Shown here piece after piece: positions 1 through 6,128 of a stretch of 14,397 nucleotides of DNA. Position numbers and translations under genes: made by a program. The notes beneath the pieces are model-generated. The model was given only the letters and a program-made list of their open reading frames with translations. It was not told the origin of the DNA and searched no databases. Numbering within the stretch: position 1 is the first letter of the stretch; the number at the start of each line of letters is the position of its first letter. This stretch comes from Gammaproteobacteria bacterium (GTDB lineage Bacteria; Pseudomonadota; Gammaproteobacteria; Chromatiales; Chromatiaceae). The DNA is taken from contig JAUXDV010000020.1 in NCBI GenBank assembly GCA_030620735.1, positions 1 through 14,397 of the forward strand, written 5' to 3'.

Positions 1-26
1 AAAACAAATCAAATACCATGAATCCC

Positions 27-55
27 TTTACGCTTGTGATTCCATTCCGTAACAT
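27..55 (+). promoter_or_regulatory. possible sigma-70-type promoter for trxB
   Basis: A TTTACG hexamer (27-32) and a TAACAT hexamer (50-55) are separated by 17 bases, each matching consensus at 4 of 6 positions. They lie about 55 bases before the trxB start. A GCCCGA/TCGGGC inverted repeat (67-72 and 82-87) lies in the presumed leader. This is a weak prediction from hexamer matching alone. Confidence 0.25.
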
Positions 56-111
56 AGAAAAAATCCGCCCGAATAAGCCTGTCGGGCCATCTTGATTTTG
101 GAGAATTATAC

Positions 112-1068
112 ATGAGTGATAGCAAGCACTGTCGACTTCTGATCCTGGGATCCGGTCCCGCCGGATACACGGCTGCAGTTTATGCTGCACGCGCTAATCT
201 TCAGCCTGTGCTGGTTACCGGCATGGAGCAAGGCGGACAACTGACCACCACCACCGACGTCGATAACTGGCCCGGTGATCACGAAGGCGTGCAGGGGCCC
301 GATCTGATGGAGCGCATGCGTTTACATGCGGAGCGTTTTGAAACCGAGGTCATCTTCGACCATATCAACAAAGCGGATCTCAGCCAGCGCCCCTTTCAGC
401 TCAGCGGCGACCAGCAGGAATATACCTGTGATGCATTGATTATCTGCACCGGCGCATCCGCCATGTATCTGGGACTGGAATCGGAAGAGGCCTTCAAAGG
501 CAAAGGCGTCTCAGCCTGCGCCACCTGTGACGGATTTTTCTATCGCAACCAGAAAGTCGGCGTAATCGGCGGCGGCAATACTGCTGTCGAGGAGGCGCTT
601 TATCTCTCAAATATTGCAGATCATGTCACACTGGTGCATCGCCGTGATGAATTGCGTGCAGAAAAATTCCTCCAGCATCAGATCCTCGAGAAATCTGAAA
701 ACGGCAACATTACCATCGAGTGGGACTCCGTGCTGGAAGAGGTTCTGGGTGACGACAGCGGTGTAACCGGCATGCGCCTGAAAAACGTCAAGGATGACTC
801 GATGAAAGATCTTGACCTGCACGGGGTATTCATTGCCATCGGGCACAAGCCGAATACTGCACTTTTCGATGACCAGCTGGAGATGCACAATGGCTATCTC
901 AAGGTCAACAGCGGCATCGACGGCAATGCCACTCAAACCACCATCGAGGGTGTTTTTGCCGCCGGTGATGTCATGGATCATGTCTATCGCCAGGCGATCA
1001 CCTCGGCAGGAAATGGCTGCATGGCGGCGCTGGATGCCGAGAAATACCTGGATGCGCTGGAGTCTTAA
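112..1068 (+). CDS. trxB: thioredoxin reductase
   Basis: This is NADPH-dependent thioredoxin-disulfide reductase, the cytoplasmic FAD enzyme that keeps thioredoxin reduced. The 318-residue length is normal for the low-Mr bacterial type. The FAD-binding GSGPAG loop is at residues 13-18 and the redox-active CATC (C136, C139) is followed by DG. The NADPH-binding GGGNTA is at 153-158 with HRRDELRA just after it (176-183), and the C-terminal FAD contact AAGD is at 283-286. A GGAG Shine-Dalgarno at 100-103 lies 8 nt before the ATG, which supports the start. The order trxB-aat-bpt is a common gammaproteobacterial arrangement. No terminator is evident after the gene; an inverted repeat follows instead. 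Confidence 0.97.
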   Translation: MSDSKHCRLLILGSGPAGYTAAVYAARANLQPVLVTGMEQGGQLTTTTDVDNWPGDHEGVQGPDLMERMRLHAERFETEVIFDHINKADLSQRPFQLSGDQQEYTCDALIICTGASAMYLGLESEEAFKGKGVSACATCDGFFYRNQKVGVIGGGNTAVEEALYLSNIADHVTLVHRRDELRAEKFLQHQILEKSENGNITIEWDSVLEEVLGDDSGVTGMRLKNVKDDSMKDLDLHGVFIAIGHKPNTALFDDQLEMHNGYLKVNSGIDGNATQTTIEGVFAAGDVMDHVYRQAITSAGNGCMAALDAEKYLDALES

Positions 1069-1093
1069 ATAAAGTTGGCAGTCTTCAAAAGAC

Positions 1094-1159
1094 AGTTTGC
1101 AGTCGTTAGTTTGCAGCAAGGGCATGAAACGGCCTACTGCAAACTGACGACTGCAAACT
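1094..1159. repeat. 23-bp inverted repeat between trxB and aat
   Basis: The arms at 1094-1116 and 1137-1159 are reverse complements at 22 of 23 positions, separated by 20 bases. Each arm contains TTTGCAG twice in tandem-like fashion (TTTGCAGTCGT then AGTTTGCAG). The arrangement resembles the short dispersed palindromic repeats found between genes in many proteobacteria. It lies only 10 nt before the aat start codon, so the RNA stem would sit right next to the initiation region. It has no T-run and so is not a standard terminator. Confidence 0.85.
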
Positions 1160-1169
1160 CTCTTGCCTG

Positions 1170-1880
1170 ATGTTTTTCTCTCTGGATAATACCTCCAGCG
1201 ACAGCGGCTTTCCAGATCCCCGGCTCGCCGAGACCGAGCCGAACGGACTGCTGGCCATAGGCGGCGACCTCAGCGTCACGCGTTTATCCAATGCCTACCG
1301 CTCGGGAATCTTTCCCTGGTTCAGCGACGGGGAGCCCATTCTGTGGTGGTCACCCGATCCACGTCTGCTGCTGTTCCCCGGAAAAATACATATTTCACGC
1401 AGCCTGCGGAAAATTCTGCGCAGGGGTGATTACCGCACAACCTTTGATGAAGCCTTCAGTGACGTTATCGCCAACTGTGCAACATCGCCCCGTCAGGACC
1501 AGCCCGGCACCTGGATCATCGGCGAGATGATCGACGCCTATACTGAACTCCATCATCATGGCTATGCCCACTCGGTGGAGGTGTGGTATGAAAAAAATCT
1601 GGTCGGCGGGCTGTATGGCGTCGCCATCGGCAGCGCCTTTTATGGCGAATCGATGTTCAGCCTCATGAACAATGCCTCCAAAATTGCGCTGGTTGCATTG
1701 GCACGCAAGTTGCAGCATGCTGGTTTTCATTTCATTGATTGCCAGATGGAGACACCCCACCTGCTCACCCTGGGAGCTGAAACCGTTCCAAGAGAGGAGT
1801 TCCTGAAGAGGAATGCCATCGCCAGTCAGCGGAAAAACAGCATTTTGTGGAGAGATATTTTGTGGAGAGATCATGAGTAA
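1170..1880 (+). CDS. aat: leucyl/phenylalanyl-tRNA--protein transferase
   Basis: Aat transfers Leu or Phe from charged tRNA to the N-terminus of proteins that begin with Arg or Lys, creating N-degrons read by the ClpS/ClpAP system. The 236-residue product carries the family core: EPNGLLAIGGDLS (23-35), GIFPWF (46-51), ILWWSPDPR (57-65) and FYGESMFS (157-164). The chosen ATG gives a length typical of the family, but no clear Shine-Dalgarno sequence precedes it, and the right arm of an inverted repeat ends 10 nt upstream. The C-terminus contains ILWRD twice in a row (225-229, 230-234), produced by a 15-bp tandem duplication in the DNA. The stop codon overlaps the start of bpt, so the two genes are probably translationally coupled. 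Confidence 0.95.
   Translation: MFFSLDNTSSDSGFPDPRLAETEPNGLLAIGGDLSVTRLSNAYRSGIFPWFSDGEPILWWSPDPRLLLFPGKIHISRSLRKILRRGDYRTTFDEAFSDVIANCATSPRQDQPGTWIIGEMIDAYTELHHHGYAHSVEVWYEKNLVGGLYGVAIGSAFYGESMFSLMNNASKIALVALARKLQHAGFHFIDCQMETPHLLTLGAETVPREEFLKRNAIASQRKNSILWRDILWRDHE
1842..1871 (+). repeat. perfect 15-bp tandem duplication at the aat/bpt junction
   Basis: The unit ATTTTGTGGAGAGAT occurs at 1842-1856 and again, unchanged, at 1857-1871. Being 15 bp long, it keeps frame and adds five residues (ILWRD) to the Aat tail. It also duplicates the GGAGAG Shine-Dalgarno of bpt: the second copy (1864-1869) is correctly placed before the ATG at 1873, and the first copy is 15 nt further upstream. Confidence 0.95.
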
Positions 1881-2577
1881 TACCTCCATCAAACTCTACC
1901 AGGGAACAGCACACCTCTGCTCCTATCTGCCGGAACAGACTGCTGTCATGCAAGTGGTGGATCCGCAGTTCCCGTTGAGTGCATCTCATTACGGCATGCT
2001 GCTGGAATCAGGCTTTCGCCGCAGCGGCGACATGGTCTACCGCCCGGGCTGTCCATCATGCTCTGCGTGCAAACCTGCGCGTATCGATACCGGGGCTTTC
2101 CAGCCCAACCGCTCACAGCGGCGCTGTCTGAAGATGAACCGGGAGATAGAACTCAAAGTCACGCCATCATTACAACAGAGACACTTCAGGCTCTATCAGG
2201 AGTATCTCCTGTCACGCCATGCTGACGGCGATATGAGCGCGGACAGCATCGAGGAGATGCAAAGATTTCTGCTCAGCGAATGGAGTGAAACCCTGCTGCT
2301 GGAAGGGTGGCAGGATCAACAACTGCTGTTTGTCGCTGTCACCGATGTGGTCGACGGCGGTCTCTCGGCGCTCTATACCTTTTTTGATCCCGCATTGCAT
2401 CATCGCAGCCTCGGCACTTATGCCATTCTGCAGCAGATAGACCAGGCCAAACAACTCGGTCTCAAATGGCTCTATCTCGGCTACTGGATCGCCGGGTGCC
2501 AGAAAATGTCCTACAAGGCCAACTTCAGCGCCGTGCAGGTGTTGTCCCGCAATGAGGGCTGGCAGGCGCTGAAATGA
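1873..2577 (+). CDS. bpt: aspartate/glutamate leucyltransferase (Bpt, formerly arginyltransferase-like)
   Basis: Bpt adds Leu from Leu-tRNA to proteins with N-terminal Asp or Glu, a second entry into the ClpS/ClpAP N-degron route that complements the neighbouring Aat. The 234-residue product has the N-terminal cysteine region (C16, then C60, C63 and C66 in YRPGCPSCSACKPARI) and the C-terminal GNAT-like segment with LYLGYWIAGCQKMSYKANF, both typical of the ATE1/Bpt family. The start at 1873 was chosen because it has a GGAGAG ribosome-binding site 4-5 nt upstream and family-typical length. An in-frame ATG at 1813 would add 20 residues deep inside aat and lacks support. The gene overlaps aat by 8 nt. 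Confidence 0.94.
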   Translation: MSNTSIKLYQGTAHLCSYLPEQTAVMQVVDPQFPLSASHYGMLLESGFRRSGDMVYRPGCPSCSACKPARIDTGAFQPNRSQRRCLKMNREIELKVTPSLQQRHFRLYQEYLLSRHADGDMSADSIEEMQRFLLSEWSETLLLEGWQDQQLLFVAVTDVVDGGLSALYTFFDPALHHRSLGTYAILQQIDQAKQLGLKWLYLGYWIAGCQKMSYKANFSAVQVLSRNEGWQALK

Positions 2578-2625
2578 TCATGCGATAATGATACCCAAAC
2601 TCCTGATGGCAACCTGCGGATTACC

Positions 2626-3450
2626 ATGCTGATACGAACATCTCTTCTACTGTTGGCTTTGTTTGCCGCCACTCAAGCAAATGCCGCATCCAATGCCTGG
2701 TCAAAGGTTGCAACCCCTACAAAAGACCAGCCCGATACGATCGGTGGCTATTCGCACGGCTGTTTTGTCGGTGGTGACAGCATGCCCTCCGAAGGTCGCG
2801 GCTATCAGGTGGTGCGGCTGTCCCGCAATCGCTACTATGGCCACCCCAGCCTGATCCAGTATCTCAAAGATCTGGCGAACAAAGTTGCTGATGAAGAACT
2901 TGGCCTGATGCTGGTTGCAGATATGTGCCAACCTCGCGGAGGACCGATGCCGGGCGGGCACGTCAGCCACCAGAACGGGCTGGATGCCGATATCTGGCTA
3001 CCGCTTAACTACAAGCGCACCAGGGGCAAGCGAGACAACCTCAAGTCAATTGCTTTTGCAGACCGGAAAAACTTTACGCTGAATCGCGATGTCTGGACAA
3101 AGGGGCAGGCCCGCCTGATTCAGCTCGCCGCACAAGACCCTCGAGTGGCGCGCATCCTTGTCAACCCTGTCATCAAGATGGAGCTCTGCAGTATGCAGTG
3201 GGATGACAGCAGCTGGCTGCGCAAGATTCGTCCCTGGTGGAAGCACCACACCCACTTTCACGTACGCCTCCACTGCCCCAAAGGCAACCCGGACTGCAAG
3301 CCCCAGGCCAGGCCTCCGGCAGGTGATGGATGCGGCGCAGAACTGACATCATGGCGTCCGGAGAACAGAAAAAAGTCGGGGAAAAGCACAAAAAGCAGCA
3401 GACCTGCCCAGCCAAAACGCTGCAAAGCAGTTCTAAAAAATACACCATGA
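2626..3450 (+). CDS. mepA: penicillin-insensitive murein endopeptidase
   Basis: MepA is a periplasmic LAS-type metallopeptidase that cleaves the D-Ala-mDAP cross-links of peptidoglycan. The 274-residue protein begins with a signal peptide (hydrophobic core about 3-16, likely cleavage after ANA at 18-20). The family blocks follow: VVRLSRNRYYGHP (62-74), QPRGGPMPGGH (102-112), the metal-binding HVSHQNGLDAD (112-122) and HHTHFHVR (207-214). The C-terminal part is Cys-containing and Lys-rich with DGCGAEL (234-240), as in known MepA proteins, so disulfide bonds are likely. It lies 48 nt after bpt. The start is the only sensible one for the signal peptide, although the ribosome-binding site is weak. 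Confidence 0.95.
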   Translation: MLIRTSLLLLALFAATQANAASNAWSKVATPTKDQPDTIGGYSHGCFVGGDSMPSEGRGYQVVRLSRNRYYGHPSLIQYLKDLANKVADEELGLMLVADMCQPRGGPMPGGHVSHQNGLDADIWLPLNYKRTRGKRDNLKSIAFADRKNFTLNRDVWTKGQARLIQLAAQDPRVARILVNPVIKMELCSMQWDDSSWLRKIRPWWKHHTHFHVRLHCPKGNPDCKPQARPPAGDGCGAELTSWRPENRKKSGKSTKSSRPAQPKRCKAVLKNTP

Positions 3451-3454
3451 CAAG

Positions 3455-3694
3455 ATGTTGTTTCGAATCATAACCGGCGCACTGCTGCTCTTCTCTTATA
3501 GCGGGCCGGCGCATGCTATTCCGTCTTTGATCCCATTGATTCCAATCATCGGGGTTCTTATTGTCAAAGGCGCAATGCTCATTGGAGCATTTTTTTTCTT
3601 CGTGTTGTCACTGTATCAGGAAAAAAAGAAGCAATTTCTTATCTGGGGAACCCTCCTGTTTGCGCTGTTTATTGTGTTGATGATTATTTTCTAG
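3455..3694 (+). CDS. small membrane protein of unknown function
   Basis: A 79-residue hydrophobic protein starts 4 nt after the mepA stop, so coupled translation is likely. Residues 1-21 look like a signal peptide ending in AHA. After it come a Pro/Ile-rich stretch and a hydrophobic segment (about 24-53), a short charged loop YQEKKKQ (54-60), and a second hydrophobic segment (about 61-79) running to the C-terminus. I do not recognise a family. The placement suggests co-transcription with mepA and perhaps an envelope role, but that is inference. Coding status rests on the tight spacing and the coherent membrane topology. Confidence 0.6.
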   Translation: MLFRIITGALLLFSYSGPAHAIPSLIPLIPIIGVLIVKGAMLIGAFFFFVLSLYQEKKKQFLIWGTLLFALFIVLMIIF

Positions 3695-3733
3695 CAGGAC
3701 CAAGCCCCAGACTGACGATACATAAATAATTTT

Positions 3734-3795
3734 CTCTCGCCAAGACGCCAAGACCGCAAAGGTTTTTCTTGGCGAGCTTTGCGTCTTAGCGAGAG
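3734..3795. repeat. dispersed-type palindromic repeat
   Basis: An imperfect palindrome runs from CTCTCGC at 3734 to GCGAGAG at 3789-3795. The arms share CTCTCGC, AAGACGC and CGCAAAG/CTTTGCG-like blocks around a central TTTTT. This 'cgcaaagacgcaaag' style of hairpin is a widely scattered intergenic repeat in proteobacteria. A smaller hairpin follows directly (GAGTCAA 3793-3799 with TTGACTC 3809-3815). Together they fill most of the 160-bp gap before the PEP-utilising gene. Confidence 0.8.
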
Positions 3796-3854
3796 TCAAT
3801 GTTGAAAGTTGACTCATTTGCAAAGATGTTGGCCACTCAAGGATTTCTAGTACA

Positions 3855-5201
3855 GTGATTGAAACCAAAGCATCACGTTTGCAGGCGCTGAGCAGCATCG
3901 TAGCTGTTCCTGATTTTGTCGTGATCGCAAGAGATGATTCCCATGACTTAAATCTAGACAGCTCCTGTCGATATCTGGTGCGAAGCTCTTCAAAAAAGGA
4001 GGATCAGGAAGAGTTCTCCCAGGCAGGACAATTTTCCACCTATGGACCACTCGATAGTGAAATGGTCTCCGCCTCTATAGAAAAAGCATTCCTGAACCCG
4101 GATGTGGACGAAGTGATCGTTCAGCAATATGTTGCCGCTGCAGAGTGGGGAGTCGCTTTCTGTTTTTCCGAAAAGAGCATGCTTGTTGAATACTCCAGCG
4201 AATTCGAGGGGGTGACTTCAGGAACAGTCAATCCATTTACCGCACTCTTGCCGGCAGATTCACCGCGCTATCAAAAACTCGAACGGCAGCTCTTGAAAAT
4301 CCACGCTCAATTCGGGCCTTCCGATATCGAGTTTGTGAATCTCGAGAACCCTCAATTTGTACAGGTTCGACCGATCACGCGAAATATTCACTACGATGAA
4401 AATTTTGTACGGCTCAAGATGCAGCTGCAGGAGTTGCAGAGCTCTTCATGGGGAGAGAATGACCTCTGCCGGATTCTGGCGGAAAGGGATAGCCAGAGCC
4501 GGGCTCTCAGCAAGATCTACCTGCGAGCATTAAAGGAAGTTTATGCAGCCTGGTTAAATACAAAAGTTTTTATTCCGCATCAGCCATTTGTGAAAATATC
4601 GGAACAGTACTTTATGAACCGGGAGCTTGAAGAGCAGATCACTCCCGGGTTTTTCAAAATAGTTCGACTTAGCTTTCAAATGCCCAGAATACTGCGTGAT
4701 ATAAAAAAGCAGGATTTAACCCGCTTGTCCGCACCTCAACTGATGCAAAACAGTATTCTCGTCTCTCTCGCATACGAACTCTTCAAGCACAAAGATGCCA
4801 TGGAACTGAGAGAGGAGATAAGGAGAGAGCTGGAAAAAAAAGTACCGCAAGGGAAATTGGCAGCAGATTTTCACTCTGACAATATACTCAACAGTGCGAT
4901 CGAGTTTGATCGGGACAAGTGTTTGTGGAAGCAGATATCTATTCGGGATGGGCAGGGAGTCGTCGTGGTGGAAGGAGATTTTGACACGGGCCCCTATTTC
5001 CGCTTTAACAATCAGGAGCAGGAGATTCCACCTGGTGTGATTGTCATTACAAACCATTTATACCCGGAAATAGGAAAGTATATGACCAATATCAGGGGCA
5101 TTATTTGCAAATATGGCGCCTTGAGTGCGCATGTGGCCATTCTCGCCAGGGAGTATCAGGTGCCTCTCGTCATCCAGGCTGAAATAGACCGGTATGAATA
5201 A
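3855..5201 (+). CDS. compact PEP synthase/pyruvate phosphate dikinase-like protein
   Basis: This is a 448-residue relative of PEP synthase, PPDK and rifampicin phosphotransferase, which move phosphate between ATP, a catalytic His and a substrate. The N-terminus resembles the ATP-grasp start (TKASRL 4-9, VPDFVVI 18-24). Then come VRSSSKKED (42-50) with AGQF, VIVQQYV (87-93) and a metal/nucleotide block with E159, Q170 and R172 in QVRPIT. A helical middle (about 180-370) has no family I recognise. The C-terminal swivelling domain has GALSAHVAILARE (421-433), where H426 matches the phosphorylated His. Only about 17 residues separate the N-terminal strand from VRSS, and the protein stops soon after the His block, so it is shorter than the classical enzymes at both places. 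GTG was chosen because AAGGA lies 11 nt upstream and a TGA closes the frame at 3810. The substrate is unknown. The 3' end overlaps the rhodanese gene by 8 nt. Confidence 0.75.
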   Translation: MIETKASRLQALSSIVAVPDFVVIARDDSHDLNLDSSCRYLVRSSSKKEDQEEFSQAGQFSTYGPLDSEMVSASIEKAFLNPDVDEVIVQQYVAAAEWGVAFCFSEKSMLVEYSSEFEGVTSGTVNPFTALLPADSPRYQKLERQLLKIHAQFGPSDIEFVNLENPQFVQVRPITRNIHYDENFVRLKMQLQELQSSSWGENDLCRILAERDSQSRALSKIYLRALKEVYAAWLNTKVFIPHQPFVKISEQYFMNRELEEQITPGFFKIVRLSFQMPRILRDIKKQDLTRLSAPQLMQNSILVSLAYELFKHKDAMELREEIRRELEKKVPQGKLAADFHSDNILNSAIEFDRDKCLWKQISIRDGQGVVVVEGDFDTGPYFRFNNQEQEIPPGVIVITNHLYPEIGKYMTNIRGIICKYGALSAHVAILAREYQVPLVIQAEIDRYE

Positions 5202-6015
5202 ACAGGTTTGGAAGTCCTATAAACTCTACACCTCACTGCTCCTGGTGCTCATTACTGTTGCAGGAGTCCTGTTCTTCATTGAGGTAAAAGATGCCTGGAA
5301 GCTGATAAAAAGCGAAAGTTCAGAAAAAACGGAACTTGCGCAGATTAGTAAGAGAGATGTTCCGCCAGGCGTTATCGAATTTTCGATGATCGCAGCTGAC
5401 GCAGGAAAATATGCCGTCATCGACGTTCGGGAGAAAGAGGAGTTTTCCCAGGGGAGAATCAAGGGAGCACTCAATTACCGTCTCGGAGATATTCTCAATG
5501 AGGAAGCGATCCGGCAGGATATTTTTCGAAAAACAGAGGGAAAAGAGAGAGTTTTTTTCTGTCATGACGGCAAACGCTCCCGGATTGCTGCGCAAACGAT
5601 CCAGCAGGAGTTTGGAGGCGTCAATACCATTATTGAAAAGGGTTTCCAGCAGATTCGGAAAGATGAAAAAAATCAAAAATTCTGGAAAGGGTCTCTAAAA
5701 CATGTACTGCCACAGGATCATCGCTACCAAAGAACACCCTGGATCAAACGCAGAGATGTCAGAGTAAATTCGCTGATCGATCTCTCCCTGGAGAGACATG
5801 TGACGGTCAAGGGACTGGAGGGAAAAACCTTCCTGCATGCCCCGCTTCTACTGATGTCAAGCCGGCAGATCGACACTTTTCTCAGCACCCTGGGGAAGGA
5901 GCCGATCGTGGCGCTATGCAATTCCAAAGTCAGTTGTTTTTATACGCGAATATTGCGATATCGCCTCGAAGAACGTGGTTTGGCGTTAGCCGGATATGTC
6001 CGTCTACTGGAGTAA
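5194..6015 (+). CDS. membrane-anchored tandem rhodanese-like protein
   Basis: The 273-residue protein has one N-terminal membrane helix (about 11-30) after a basic start, so the remainder is probably periplasmic. The first rhodanese domain (about 56-170) has VIDVREKEEFSQGRIKGALN (75-94) and a complete active-site loop C123-H-D-G-K-R-S129, so persulfide chemistry or sulfur transfer is plausible. The second half (about 180-273) looks like a rhodanese remnant: IVALCNSKVSCFYTRIL contains C242 and C248 but not the CxxGxR loop. The gene starts inside the stop region of the PEP-utilising gene (shared ATGAATAA), which implies coupled expression. The acceptor and the reason for pairing with a phosphotransferase-like partner are unknown. 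Confidence 0.8.
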   Translation: MNKQVWKSYKLYTSLLLVLITVAGVLFFIEVKDAWKLIKSESSEKTELAQISKRDVPPGVIEFSMIAADAGKYAVIDVREKEEFSQGRIKGALNYRLGDILNEEAIRQDIFRKTEGKERVFFCHDGKRSRIAAQTIQQEFGGVNTIIEKGFQQIRKDEKNQKFWKGSLKHVLPQDHRYQRTPWIKRRDVRVNSLIDLSLERHVTVKGLEGKTFLHAPLLLMSSRQIDTFLSTLGKEPIVALCNSKVSCFYTRILRYRLEERGLALAGYVRLLE

Positions 6016-6059
6016 CTGCCAGTGTGAGGGGCAAATCAGTTCGTCTCTGAAGATTCCAC

Positions 6060-6088
6060 GTGACTATTTCAGCAAATGCTTATATACT
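6060..6088 (+). promoter_or_regulatory. possible promoter for the OmpA-family gene
   Basis: GTGACT (6060-6065) and TATACT (6083-6088) are separated by 17 bases in an AT-rich stretch that starts about 70 nt before the ATG at 6129. TACAAT at 6092-6097 is an alternative -10 element. The 113-bp gap has no clear terminator for the rhodanese gene. This is hexamer matching only. Confidence 0.35.
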
Positions 6089-6128
6089 TATTACAATAAC
6101 GCAATTCGATTTTTTGGGACACCGATAC

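Noticed and set aside
607..1125. 172-residue open frame on the - strand inside trxB
   Set aside because: Antisense shadow of a clearly functional trxB; no recognisable motifs.
6060..6128. Upstream GTG start for the OmpA-family gene
   Set aside because: It would place 23 residues before a normal signal peptide and overlaps promoter-like sequence; ATG at 6129 fits better.
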